27,538 bases of DNA from Ophiothrix spiculata (taxonomy: Eukaryota > Echinodermata > Ophiuroidea > Amphilepidida > Ophiotrichidae). The notes beneath the pieces were generated by a model. It saw only the letters and a program-made list of their open reading frames with translations, was not told where the DNA came from and did not search any database. Below are positions 19,201 through 23,745 of the stretch, in pieces. How positions within the stretch are numbered: position 1 is the first letter of the stretch; each line of letters begins with the position of its first letter. Location of the stretch: assembly GCA_000969725.1 (NCBI GenBank), contig JXSR01S022847.1; one strand, written 5' to 3'. A program made the position numbers and the translations under genes.

Positions 19201-21638
19201 TTAATTTTTTGATTCAAAATTTATATGCTTTGGATTTTTGATGTACTTTTGTTGTAGTTTTCAATTTATACCAGTATAAAGAAAATACAAAATACATCTA
19301 GGCTAAATATAAATTCAGTCTATTTTATAATAAACTTTTTAATAACAGATGAAACACGCAACAGAATATGGTAAATCTAGTTCGTCGTACTGCAACAGCG
19401 CCATCAAGATCAAAGTGGACAGCCTTCCTAATGGAGAGCATGTACCGGGAGAGGAGGACAAGAAAGAAGAGGACGAAGATATTACATCTCTTAAACCAAA
19501 GGTAAAATATATACTGCTAAAAGATGACATGGAAATGCATTGTGACTTAAATTCTTTTTAGAAAATGCACTGATGAAATAATTTAACGAACAGTGTGCAT
19601 GCAGCGAGTGTGTCAGATAACAACTATGCGTTCAATATGCAAATACCAGAACGGATTGCAAATTGACATTGTTAAGTACACTTGATGTTGTAACCTGATG
19701 CTCTAGCGAATGCAAACTGTTCATTCCATTATTTTCTTTTTTTTTAAATCACAAAGCATATAATCCCTGAATAAATTCCTTGCAACCCTGCTGGGAATCA
19801 AACCCAGGACCTCCAAATTAACAGACAAGTACACCAATGTGTACCCCAAATATGAACTTCCCGTTTGGGTCTTTATACTGACTGCACTTTGTAACAGAAT
19901 ATCAATTGCACCGTATTAATAAATCATAATTAACATTTAACAATAAATGATTTAACAATATGTACTCCGTATTAACTGATATATATCACATGTACAAATG
20001 TATTTTGCACTAATTCACTAAGATTATTATCGTCTATATATTTATGTGCATTTATCTAACGTATTTTCCATATCCCCAATTTTTGTTTTAATTTATAAAT
20101 CTTAACCATTCATCTTTTATGTGTCATAACCCCAAGGAATGGCAACACCAATGATTTTGGCTGTAGTAGAGGCTCTGTGTGGATGAACAATAAAAAATAC
20201 CTTGAGAGGTGGTAACTCCTCGTAACAATGAATCCGCACATCTTTGTGTCCATATCTTTGTATAAACACAATAAACCCCGACATGATGATGCATAAGTTG
20301 TTTTTCAAGCACTCAATAAAATATGCCAGACTGCTTAAAGCCTTGAACCCCATCCAAAGTCACTGGAGTTACCAATCTGTTAAACTCTTCAACCATTTAA
20401 TAATAATAATAATATTTATTCAAATCACTTGCAATTTACAAACATGTGAAAAATGTACACTGTCATACACAAAAATTACAAAAACAATTTTACAGAAATA
20501 CTTCAATTTATAACAATTTGCCTTAATAAGTCAATAAAATGAAATAAATAATAAGACATTTATTTAAACAACATTAATTTTTATTTTCTAATATATTAAG
20601 TGTAAAACATCCGCAAATAAAATTTTGAAATTTTGTCCAATGACCCTTTAATCAATGCACATCCCTTCTTTTATTGGTTGCGGGTTGTTTCAGACCAAAG
20701 GTATTTGGTCAAATTTTTGGTGCGAACTTGTCAGTTCAAATATCGTGTAATACAGTATATCTTTTCAGATTATTCTTTTTTTTTCTTTCTTTAACATTTT
20801 CTTTTTTCCCAGATTTTTAGTTTGTTGTAATTTGTTTGTTTCCATTTTTAAGTGGTCTGTTTCATATGAGTGGTTCATCAGTTTCAGTTTCTTTGTATGG
20901 TTCTTTCTGATATATCAAATGTACTTCATGAAAGACCATGAGAGGATAAGAAAATAAGAAGACACAGAGAAACATACATGGTTTCTTATAAGAAAGTCAA
21001 AGCGCTATAAAAACCTTTTTATTATTATCGTAAAAGGATATTTTGCAGTCTACAATAGATAATTTGATAGTAACTAGATAATTGTTGGTAGATCAACCCA
21101 TATCGTCATGTGAGTGCAAGAAAGTTGTATCTGCAATAGCTGCCATTTGTCATTAATTTGGATTGAACACTGTGTAGTCTCCAGTCTTGGGCAGTGGCTC
21201 TTGATATGGTTCTTCTGGTGACGATGTGGCTCTTAATAGAGTCTTCCTGAAGGCTGCCCCTTGCCAACAGTTATTTGCACAAAAGTAGGTTGCCCCTATA
21301 CCTCTAATGTGTGTACAAATGCTAGGCTGCCCCTTGCCTATAGTCTCCAACCAAACAGATTGCTACTTGATCGAGAAGTGATGAAAAACTTGTCCGACGG
21401 CGAACCTGTTAAAATCTACCAATTGTTATGAATTCCCGTCGTAAAAGCCTTTCTCAAAAAATTTTGAGGGATTTTTCACATTCTGGTGACAAGTTGTAAA
21501 ATAAATATAACTTTGGGCAGTCATTGCAGATACGACTTTCTTGCACTCACATGACGTTATGTGAATAATTATTTACTTCAGAAGAAAAACAGGAAAAAGA
21601 ATAAAAAGAAAACTGCCCAATCTGATGAGGATAGTGAG
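251..21638 (+). CDS. CARMIL: CARMIL family protein, partial gene (14 exons, both ends outside the window)
   Basis: CARMIL proteins bind and allosterically inhibit actin capping protein at membranes and so regulate lamellipodial actin; they have a PH-like domain, a horseshoe of leucine-rich repeats, a helical dimerization domain and a long disordered tail carrying the capping-protein-binding motif. Exons proposed here are 251-268, 2673-2777, 3481-3550, 5235-5422, 8806-8860, 10589-10692, 11965-12102, 12788-12980, 13589-13717, 14344-14454, 15070-15242, 16104-16191, 19349-19501 and 21582-21638. Every junction has GT/AG and phases agree, giving about 527 uninterrupted codons. The order of family features is preserved: LRRs ([26 protein letters not shown]), the [14 protein letters not shown] and [13 protein letters not shown] segments, the cap ([13 protein letters not shown]), then helices ending in [11 protein letters not shown]. 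The N-terminal part and the C-terminal tail beyond 21638 are missing. The paralogue and species are unknown; family identity is very likely. Confidence 0.93.
335..400 (+). mobile_element. Possible decayed tRNA-derived SINE head
   Basis: The stretch resembles a worn tRNA-like SINE head: agctctcacttgcaatataa, then aggtcc and an internal-promoter B-box-like agttcaaatc. The A box is not convincing and no tail is seen. This is a weak call. Confidence 0.3.
424..853. mobile_element. 430 bp inverted-repeat element with an internal duplication
   Basis: The ends are inverted copies of gcactgtatgca (424-435 and 842-853), extended imperfectly by CAGG at the outside. Inside, a segment of about 90 bp near 448-540 is repeated directly near 718-810; both copies contain several CCCACCCTTTTTAT-like motifs. 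No transposase frame is visible. I found no target duplication, so class is unassigned. Confidence 0.6.
1527..1693. mobile_element. Fold-back (palindromic) element 1
   Basis: The outer arms acaaatacaacatgg (1527-1541) and its reverse complement (1679-1693) enclose further pairing. The core has a perfect 22-base arm at 1578-1599 paired with 1623-1644, with a short loop around 1600-1622. It is a near-complete hairpin without coding capacity, MITE-like. Confidence 0.7.
1716..1981. mobile_element. Fold-back element 2
   Basis: The segment 1716-1818 pairs imperfectly with 1890-1981: both contain an acaaaatgagaaa core, a catttaccgt.ttttgatat core and a diverged outer part near ttattccata. The loop is about 70 bp. 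Arms are more diverged than in the neighbouring fold-back at 1994-2447, suggesting an older insertion. Confidence 0.65.
1994..2447. mobile_element. Fold-back element 3, long inverted arms
   Basis: Arms of about 188 bp (1994-2182 and 2260-2447) are reverse complements at high identity, including tgtgcacggattaaaactga, ctgcaataacaag-like and gatagaaatcggatgaaaaa segments. The spacer is about 77 bp. There is no open frame of note. Long arms with a short unrelated spacer are typical of fold-back or long-TIR MITEs. Confidence 0.85.
2673..2777 (+). CDS. CARMIL: CARMIL exon, leucine-rich repeat
   Basis: The acceptor cttccacacag ends at 2672 and the donor GTAAGT starts at 2778. One base completes an incoming codon, 34 codons follow, and two bases carry over. 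The product includes [20 protein letters not shown] followed by [10 protein letters not shown], a clear LxxLNLSxNxL repeat. In vertebrate CARMILs the corresponding segment is a VP..FKQFF stretch followed by a repeat ending in KLxPE. An open frame runs upstream from 2536, but that part lies before the acceptor and is intronic. Confidence 0.9.
2778..3480 (+). other. Intron without recognised elements
   Basis: Unremarkable intronic sequence. A 143-codon minus-strand open frame (3012-3443) crosses it but has no recognisable domain and overlaps the pyrimidine tract of the next exon. Confidence 0.6.
3481..3550 (+). CDS. CARMIL: CARMIL exon, leucine-rich repeat
   Basis: The acceptor tttcttttag ends at 3480 and the donor GTGGGT starts at 3551. 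One base completes a lysine codon, followed by 23 codons and a phase 0 exit. It reads [20 protein letters not shown] then SNE, the second half of one repeat and the hydrophobic strand of the next. CARMIL family members have a LLLGLA.N..L..VSLDLS segment at this place, and the unusual LDLDLS doubling is shared. The frame continues exactly into the exon at 5235. Confidence 0.92.
3811..4259. mobile_element. 450 bp terminal-inverted-repeat element
   Basis: The ends 3811-3859 and 4215-4259 are inverted copies, sharing aattgaaga, a tttt.c.aaaactcac core and tagtcca near the inner side. A third, direct copy of the tttttcaaaactcaccaagtc motif lies inside at about 4010-4035. No transposase frame and no clear target duplication were seen. 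Confidence 0.7.
4260..5234 (+). other. Intron without recognised elements
   Basis: Nothing supported beyond the splice acceptor at its end. Part near 4600-4950 is somewhat richer in CpG than its surroundings, but no exon or element could be assigned. Confidence 0.5.
5235..5422 (+). CDS. CARMIL: CARMIL exon, two leucine-rich repeats
   Basis: The acceptor tttttcag ends at 5234 and the donor GTGAGT starts at 5423. It holds 62 codons plus two bases. It encodes [20 protein letters not shown] followed by KLNLSDNDL, then the helix [20 protein letters not shown]. Two LRR strands ([11 protein letters not shown] and ITSLDVSQN) are visible. The family has a conserved LRSGGAQVLEGCI segment and a W[LI]S.N tryptophan at these positions; here W falls in LLDWISQN. 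Phase 0 entry and phase 2 exit fit both neighbours. Confidence 0.93.
5423..6962 (+). other. Intron with one low-complexity GT/G tract
   Basis: Mostly unique AT-rich intron. A (GT)n run followed by a G homopolymer lies at about 5756-5783. Several short open frames here have no recognisable content. Confidence 0.6.
6963..7382. mobile_element. Terminal-inverted-repeat element, about 420 bp
   Basis: The left end atatctaaaggtacctta (from 6963) and the right end (7361-7382), which reads atatcgaaaggtacttta on the other strand, are inverted copies with three mismatches. No coding frame and no certain target duplication. A nonautonomous DNA transposon is the likely explanation. Confidence 0.55.
7383..8805 (+). 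other. Intron without recognised elements
   Basis: AT-rich intron. A 16-base perfect palindrome, attcgggatcccgaat, lies at 8599-8614, and a short hairpin with ctggtat arms lies near 7801-7825. A 99-codon minus-strand frame (8395-8694) has no recognisable domain. Confidence 0.5.
8806..8860 (+). CDS. CARMIL: CARMIL exon, short LRR helix exon
   Basis: This 55-base exon lies between the acceptor ctttttgcag type site (AG at 8804-8805) and the donor GTGAGT at 8861. One base completes an arginine codon, then 18 codons read [18 protein letters not shown], an amphipathic helix that corresponds to the LTPVLDNLVQMIQ helix of vertebrate CARMIL. It is too short to stand out as an ORF and was found from its splice sites and the phase required by its neighbours. 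An alternative AG two bases later would break the frame. Confidence 0.88.
9080..9411. mobile_element. TTAA-flanked nonautonomous DNA transposon (324 bp)
   Basis: TTAA stands at both borders (9080-9083, 9408-9411). The ends are inverted repeats: aggaccttggtccgatt on the left, aggagcttggtccgatt read from the right. The target duplication and size suggest a piggyBac-like MITE, but TTAA contains TA, so a Tc1/mariner-type element whose inverted repeat includes the outer bases is also possible. No transposase is encoded. Confidence 0.75.
9412..10588 (+). other. Intron with an unidentified, CpG-richer repeat-like segment
   Basis: The part from about 9730 to 10390 is less AT-rich than the rest of the intron. 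Near 9785-9830 it contains ggaggaaaccgaagtgctcg followed by aaacctgcgaggac, a wording I associate with dispersed repeats in invertebrate genomes, from memory only. Two overlapping open frames (9830-10084, 9874-10116) have no recognisable domain. It may be part of a mobile element. Confidence 0.35.
10589..10692 (+). CDS. CARMIL: CARMIL exon, leucine-rich repeat
   Basis: The acceptor tctctttcag ends at 10588 and the donor GTAAGC starts at 10693. It has 34 codons plus two bases: [20 protein letters not shown] then [14 protein letters not shown]. The NALGSNT.LT.VD segment is nearly identical to the vertebrate family and is one of the strongest identifiers in the window. The repeat is completed by the next exon (SGNGMGD). 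The open frame upstream to 10484 is intronic read-through. Confidence 0.95.
10840..11204. mobile_element. TTAA-flanked nonautonomous DNA transposon (357 bp)
   Basis: TTAA at 10840-10843 and 11201-11204 flank inverted ends: aggggcaattcatggtc from the left and aggtgcaattcatgattc from the right. It is the same structural type as the elements at 9080 and 17511 but with different terminal sequence. No coding capacity. Confidence 0.75.
11555..11850. mobile_element. hAT-like MITE with target duplication, upstream of an exon
   Basis: The string ggcaaaatg occurs at both borders (11555-11563 and 11842-11850), consistent with an 8 bp duplication. The right end reads cagtggcgtagccagg on the minus strand and the left end tggcgtagctag, which has lost its first bases. 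The CAGTGGCGTAGCCAGG terminus and 8 bp duplication are typical of hAT elements. Inside lie a G run (about 11577-11588), a CpG-rich part, a C run and a (CA)n tract. It ends 123 bp before the exon at 11965. Confidence 0.88.
11965..12102 (+). CDS. CARMIL: CARMIL exon, last leucine-rich repeats
   Basis: The acceptor cattcacag ends at 11964 and the donor GTAGGC starts at 12103. The split serine codon leads into [20 protein letters not shown], then [20 protein letters not shown] and ANALE. This follows the conserved family segment GNGMGD.GA.MLAKAL..NTKL, near the end of the LRR horseshoe. A longer open frame starting at 11621 joins this exon to the hAT-like element at 11564-11842 without a splice; that upstream part is not protein. 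The exon starts 123 bp after the inserted element ends. Confidence 0.95.
12232..12354. mobile_element. Small inverted-repeat element
   Basis: The 13-base arms ccaaattggtgca (12232-12244) and its perfect reverse complement (12342-12354) enclose about 97 bp, with further partial pairing of AT-rich parts. It is compatible with a short MITE; no target duplication was recognised. Confidence 0.5.
12355..12787 (+). other. Intron without recognised elements
   Basis: Nothing supported except the acceptor of the next exon. Confidence 0.5.
12788..12980 (+). CDS. CARMIL: CARMIL exon, C-terminal cap of the LRR domain and start of the helical domain
   Basis: The acceptor tgcctgtag ends at 12787 and the donor GTACGG starts at 12981. 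One base completes an arginine codon, then 64 codons read [20 protein letters not shown], then [20 protein letters not shown], and [17 protein letters not shown]. The family motifs LRFMP.P..D...ALK, the KTE..L..IE..L.RN helix and A.RLQQG are all recognisable. This is the transition from repeats to the alpha-helical dimerization region. The phase 0 exit fits the next exon. Confidence 0.95.
12981..13588 (+). other. Intron without recognised elements
   Basis: AT-rich, unique-looking. The open frame of the preceding exon continues only to 13022. Confidence 0.5.
13589..13717 (+). CDS. CARMIL: CARMIL exon, helical dimerization domain
   Basis: The acceptor ttctgttag ends at 13588 and the donor GTAAGT starts at 13718. 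It holds exactly 43 codons, phase 0 at both ends: [20 protein letters not shown], then [20 protein letters not shown] and SKQ. This is a strongly helical, charged sequence. Vertebrate CARMIL has V.D.L..L..C at this place, and an A...L..A.NSK stretch before the next exon. The family assignment depends mostly on order and phase, with the cysteine and NSK as supporting residues. Confidence 0.85.
13718..14343 (+). other. Intron without recognised elements
   Basis: Unremarkable sequence with a purine-rich stretch near 14050-14165. No element assigned. Confidence 0.5.
14344..14454 (+). CDS. CARMIL: CARMIL exon, helical dimerization domain
   Basis: The acceptor tttttgtattgcag ends at 14343 and the donor GTAAGA starts at 14455. 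It holds 37 codons, phase 0 to phase 0: [20 protein letters not shown], then [17 protein letters not shown]. It begins like the LLPNLYHV segment of vertebrate CARMIL1 that follows NSK, so the NSK to LL junction is preserved across this splice. An open frame extends from 14206 to 14526 on both sides of the exon, but the flanks are intronic. Confidence 0.85.
14455..15069 (+). other. Intron with a short hairpin
   Basis: A perfect hairpin with 9-base arms (tatgacgta and its complement) lies at 14549-14571. Otherwise nothing is recognised. Confidence 0.5.
15070..15242 (+). CDS. CARMIL: CARMIL exon, helical dimerization domain (first copy of a tandem triplication)
   Basis: The acceptor ccttaatcag ends at 15069 and the donor GTAGGT starts at 15243. 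It holds 57 codons plus two bases: [20 protein letters not shown], then [20 protein letters not shown] and [17 protein letters not shown]. The P..F...V...... motif followed by a hydrophobic helix ending in NRI matches the family's IPR.FV..VLLEQ....ILN.I. Reading past the donor meets a stop (TAG) at 15244-15246, so splicing is required. Bases from about 15103 to 15242 are repeated twice downstream; only this copy has the full acceptor and the first 11-14 codons. Confidence 0.93.
15249..15394 (+). repeat. CARMIL: Second copy of the exon unit, coding frame intact
   Basis: This 146 bp unit matches 15103-15248 with five base differences. Read in the exon's frame it stays open to the donor at 15389 and changes one residue only (HVMQD becomes HVKQD); the other four differences are synonymous (TGC/TGT, GAG/GAA, CCA/CCG, AAC/AAT). 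The real acceptor is not duplicated. An AG at 15253-15254 would give an exon 15255-15388 that keeps the gene's reading frame but lacks the first residues of the exon; its pyrimidine tract is poor. Most likely a recent intronic duplicate; an alternative exon is possible. Confidence 0.9.
15395..15539 (+). pseudogene. CARMIL: Third copy of the exon unit, frameshifted
   Basis: This copy resembles the second copy more than the first: it shares TGT, CCG and AAT with it. It carries a 5 bp insertion (ATGCC) in the middle, a C to S change, and a different donor (GTATGT). The insertion shifts the frame and leads to a stop before the copy's end, so it cannot replace the functional exon. Its 3' side continues into unique intron, so this end probably marks the original exon-intron boundary before duplication. 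Confidence 0.88.
15719..15981. mobile_element. hAT-like MITE, 247 bp, with perfect 8 bp target duplication
   Basis: The 8-base string atcacgat flanks the element exactly (15719-15726 and 15974-15981). The ends are inverted repeats, caggggcgtcggaa on the left and caggggcgtcagaa read from the right. The CAGGGGCG terminus, the 8 bp duplication and the size are diagnostic of a nonautonomous hAT element. It has no open frame and lies between the exon triplication and the exon at 16104. Confidence 0.92.
16104..16191 (+). CDS. CARMIL: CARMIL exon, last helix of the dimerization domain
   Basis: The acceptor tttttcag ends at 16103 and the donor GTAAGT starts at 16192. The split serine codon leads into [20 protein letters not shown], then KLTMYHDKL, 29 codons, phase 0 exit. 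Vertebrate CARMIL1 has [20 protein letters not shown] followed by a helix ending in HHKL, so residue-by-residue agreement is strong. Beyond the donor an open frame continues into a poly-C/poly-A tract and is not protein. Confidence 0.95.
16217..16285 (+). repeat. Hairpin followed by long C and A homopolymers
   Basis: An inverted repeat (gggggaggg with cctctccct, loop ttgcac) at about 16222-16246 is followed by a run of more than 20 C and then 11 A. On the minus strand this is a long G tract able to form a G-quadruplex. It starts about 25 bp after the donor of the exon at 16104. Confidence 0.7.
16286..17130 (+). other. Intron with G-rich low-complexity tract
   Basis: A GGGGTGGGGGTGGGGG-type tract lies at about 16541-16563. 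CpG-containing text around 16480-16510 and 16850-17000 looks repeat-like but matches no class I can name. Confidence 0.4.
17131..17200 (-). mobile_element. 3' end of a minus-strand retroposon with (ATT)n tail
   Basis: On the minus strand the segment runs gcgcctcggaatagggttgt, then a short AT-rich part, and ends in (ATT)6 (plus-strand AAT run at 17131-17148). A microsatellite tail after a gcgc-containing end is usual for invertebrate SINE and CR1/L2-type 3' ends. The 5' part could not be delimited. Confidence 0.4.
17511..18054. mobile_element. TTAA-flanked nonautonomous DNA transposon (536 bp)
   Basis: TTAA at 17511-17514 and 18051-18054 flank inverted ends: agggactggcctagatcc from the left and agggactagcctagattcc from the right. 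A perfect 20-base palindrome, ttttgtcgccggcgacaaaa, lies inside at 17670-17689. No transposase frame. Class piggyBac-like is favoured by the TTAA, with the same ambiguity as for the other two elements of this kind. Confidence 0.78.
18055..18956 (+). other. Intron without recognised elements
   Basis: The part 18140-18480 is richer in CpG and has a 94-codon minus-strand frame (18212-18496) without recognisable domain. The rest is AT-rich. Confidence 0.4.
18957..19004. repeat. Perfect-stem hairpin
   Basis: The arms agactgagatgattat and its reverse complement face each other around a short loop (tatagctattagcta). The stem is about 15 to 18 bp. It could be a solo palindromic end of a mobile element. 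Confidence 0.7.
19349..19501 (+). CDS. CARMIL: CARMIL tail exon, acidic
   Basis: The acceptor aataacag ends at 19348 and the donor GTAAAA starts at 19502. It holds 51 codons, phase 0 at both ends: [20 protein letters not shown], then [20 protein letters not shown] and [11 protein letters not shown]. The region is low in hydrophobics and becomes strongly acidic, as expected for the disordered tail after the dimerization domain. I do not recognise close identity to vertebrate CARMIL, so membership rests on exact phase, good acceptor and GC-richer codons. It ends in TSLKPK, which resembles part of the T..RPK core of the capping-protein motif. A missed exon between 16191 and 19349 is possible. 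Confidence 0.75.
19574..19736. mobile_element. Possible small TIR element
   Basis: The ends (19574-19600 and 19706-19736) are imperfect inverted copies sharing gaa.ataat, gaacagt and tgcat blocks in the same order. Short and diverged, so tentative. Confidence 0.45.
19735..19865 (-). mobile_element. tRNA-derived SINE, minus strand
   Basis: Read on the minus strand, a polymerase III B-box (ggtttgattcc within gggtttgattccc, plus 19793-19805) lies about 40 bases after an A-box-like tacacattggtg (plus 19830-19842). A short body follows and ends in an A-rich tail (plus-strand T run at 19737-19745). Length, promoter boxes and tail agree with a tRNA-headed SINE. Confidence 0.7.
19866..21100 (+). other. 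Intron with retroposon fragments
   Basis: Two probable retroposon 3' ends are visible: a (TAA)n tract at 20399-20413 followed by tatttattcaa, which on the minus strand is a tail, and on the plus strand agcgctataaaaacc followed by a T- and ATT-rich end at about 20999-21030. The open frames around 20117-20513 have no recognisable domain. Not delimited further. Confidence 0.4.
21102..21560. mobile_element. TIR element next to an exon acceptor (about 459 bp)
   Basis: Inverted ends of about 42 bp, at 21102-21145 and 21518-21560, share cgtcatgtgagtgcaagaaa followed by gt.gtatctgcaat. The right end stops about 20 bp before the acceptor of the exon at 21582, so the branch-point region of that intron lies within or beside the element. 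No transposase frame. Confidence 0.75.
21582..21638 (+). CDS. CARMIL: CARMIL tail exon, polybasic then acidic
   Basis: The acceptor atttacttcag ends at 21581 and the donor GTCAGT starts at 21639. It holds 19 codons, phase 0 to phase 0: [19 protein letters not shown]. Joined to the previous exon it gives [18 protein letters not shown]. Vertebrate CARMIL has a basic run (RPKRNKK) in the capping-protein-binding region, so a related basic region is plausible here. Evidence is phase, splice sites and composition only. The acceptor lies 20 bp downstream of an inverted-repeat element (21102-21560). Confidence 0.65.
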
Positions 21639-22320
21639 GTCAGTAAGTTGTCTTTTGCTTTGCTCATTGCCATGAAATGCTTATAAGATTTTTTTAAGAA
21701 ATAGGAGGTGTAAGAACTAAGCAATTATTTCTCATTCTTTGCGATTGCTGCTAAGAAGTTTTTGCAAGTCTTGTTTCTTCTCGTATTTCTTGAACATCAA
21801 GCACTCCAATGGCTGCTGTGATGTTGCAGTGAATAAATCAAATCTGCAATATATAGAAGTAGAAACACACCTCGATCACAAGACACATTCAAGAAGATTG
21901 AAATTTAACGTTGCTTTATTTGCAGTGCAGTATCACAAGTTTTGTTTGTTTTGTTTTTATCTTTTTTTTTTGGTTATATTTTAATTTTCAAGTTATTTTT
22001 GCAAATGTTTTTAATTTAACATAAAGCACAATAATTTTAGTTAAAATTTAGAAGTAGTTCATCACAAAACACACCGGAGATATTTACCTCAGAAAAATGA
22101 AATAATACAGCTTTATTTGCAGTGCAGTTCACCCTGTGTGCAGTTTAGCATGTTCTTCGTGTGCTAACAACACTTTTCTGAAGCTTATTTGGATATTTTC
22201 CTCAGTTTTGGTAAAGGCTTTCTGTGTTCAATCTTGATATTGACAAAAGATTCTTTTTCAATAGCCTTCAGATCTCTCTTGCATCAGAGCTATGTTCTGC
22301 TTCATCTGTTAAAAAGGTCA
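21639..22320 (+). other. Intron without recognised elements
   Basis: AT-rich sequence after the last assigned exon. A direct echo of tttatttgcagtgcagt occurs near 21918 and 22113, but no element could be bounded. Confidence 0.4.
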
Positions 22321-22459
22321 CAGGGATGCAAGTTTTAGGCATTTTTGCAGAATTCTGCAATTTTGTTTTACTTTCTGTAAAAAATATACAGTATTTATGC
22401 TATTAATAGCATATTTTGTAAATTTTCTGCAAATTTATACTCGTCAACTTACATCCCTG
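22321..22459. mobile_element. hAT-like MITE, 139 bp
   Basis: The ends are inverted repeats, cagggatgcaagtt on the left and cagggatgtaagtt read from the right. The interior has a 14-base palindrome (tgctattaatagca). The CAGGGATG terminus is hAT-like, but flanking bases do not form a convincing 8 bp duplication. Confidence 0.7.
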
Positions 22460-22569
22460 AGAGGAACTTCAAAACATATCTAGTTGTTTCCCCATTCATC
22501 ATGTGGCTGATTTCAGTTTGAGTTAGTTTTATTAAATTTTCATCTGTGCTGTCATTGTGCCTTGATTTA

Positions 22570-23098
22570 GGTGAAATGGTCCACTATAAGTGCTTTGTAT
22601 CTGTATGGAGTCCAGCAATCCAAGTTTTGTTGAGCTAGCACTCATCCATGACATTGATCCATATTTCATATTACACTTACATTACAACCTTGTCAATAGT
22701 GACTTTACCTCTCCCATGTACCTTGTTAACCACTCTCCTCAGGGCTCCAAGTTTCTGTCCAACTCTTGATGCAATGCTTAAGACATATTTTTTTTTTCCA
22801 AATCAGCTTGCTGTCAATTATGACTCCCCAAATTGCCAGGTTATCCATCTTTGCCATACGTGTGTTCAAGTCTGAAAGAATTTCTTTTCCTGGATATTTT
22901 GAAAATCTTGCACTTTGATGGTTCAAGAGTATGAAAGTACCTTTTCAAGCAGCCATTCACCTCATTTTGATTGCAAATGTAAGGATTGTGAATGGTAACC
23001 CATTGACAAACCGGGAAGTGAATTTCATCTGCATTGAGCATTATGGGATCTCTAAGATGGCAGATTTTAGTTAGTAAAAATATAACATTGTATGGCAT
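22570..23098 (-). pseudogene. Decayed non-LTR retrotransposon reverse transcriptase fragment
   Basis: On the minus strand, three reading frames in sequence give protein pieces in the order found in the late palm and thumb of non-LTR reverse transcriptases: NADEIHF, LEPSKCKIFKISRKRNSFR, then GVIIDSKLIWK, then LGALRRVVNKVHGRGK, then MKYGSMSWMSASSTKLGLLD and SIQ. The DSKL.W, LGALRRV and Y.S..WM.AS....L..LD.IQ patterns are characteristic of the Jockey/CR1-like group. Frameshifts and stops show it is dead. The rest of the element is not visible. Confidence 0.75.
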
Positions 23099-23099
23099 T

Positions 23100-23430
23100 G
23101 CATAAGTAAATGTATGGACAACATTATATCTTTTAAATAGTTTTTAAAAAAATAGGGGTGGTCATTTAATAGAGTGTAGACTTTTAATCTGAACAATACG
23201 GTATACATGGATATCAAAAAGTGTTTAAATCAAAACAAATTTTTATCACTTGGTATCCCTCACAAACTCTGTTTTCAATGTTCAATGTCAACCCAATTCC
23301 CAATTCCCTTCTTCAAAATGGTAGTGGAATTAATATTTTATTTAATCATAATGTATAGTATATTATGACTCTGTAATCTTAGGAAACAGTGAATCTTGAA
23401 TTGGGCTCACCACATATTATTAGGTAGGGG
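23100..23430 (+). other. AT-rich sequence without recognised elements
   Basis: Nothing supported. It ends in a homopolymer G run before the SINE. Confidence 0.5.
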
Positions 23431-23745
23431 GGGGGCAGCAGTTAGTGCAGCGGTACTTCACTTGCTTTGCATCAGTGAGTTCCAGGTTCAATTCCTGGTT
23501 CAGCGCTGTGTGTGCATTTGGTTTGCAGCCTAAACTCACTTCCACAGGTTATTCCCAATTACATGCGCGCTGTAGATACCGATGCGTGAGTCCCATGTGC
23601 AACGCGCGCTGCGTCTCATGCGGTTATGTTGTGTCCAGCTACGCACGCCCTTATCTGTATCAATTCACGATGTGAAGAGGCCCGCCTATTTGGTGTTGGC
23701 CAAAGTATAGAACTGTTTCTTGATTCTTCCATCAAAAACTACCCC
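23431..23745 (+). mobile_element. tRNA-derived SINE, plus strand
   Basis: An A-box (ttagtgcagcgg, 23442-23453) and a B-box (ggttcaattcc, 23485-23495) stand at tRNA spacing, but the arms do not close into a functional tRNA. A CpG-rich body of about 200 bp follows (cgcgctg, atgcgtgag and similar). The 3' border is uncertain and there is no obvious tail. A G run precedes the head. Confidence 0.72.

Noticed and set aside
20117-20353. 78-codon minus-strand frame, possibly transposon-like
   Set aside because: The translation did not match any transposase or reverse transcriptase motif I know; I could not define terminal repeats.
23431-23510. A functional tRNA gene
   Set aside because: Promoter boxes are present, but acceptor and other stems do not close; it is the head of a SINE.
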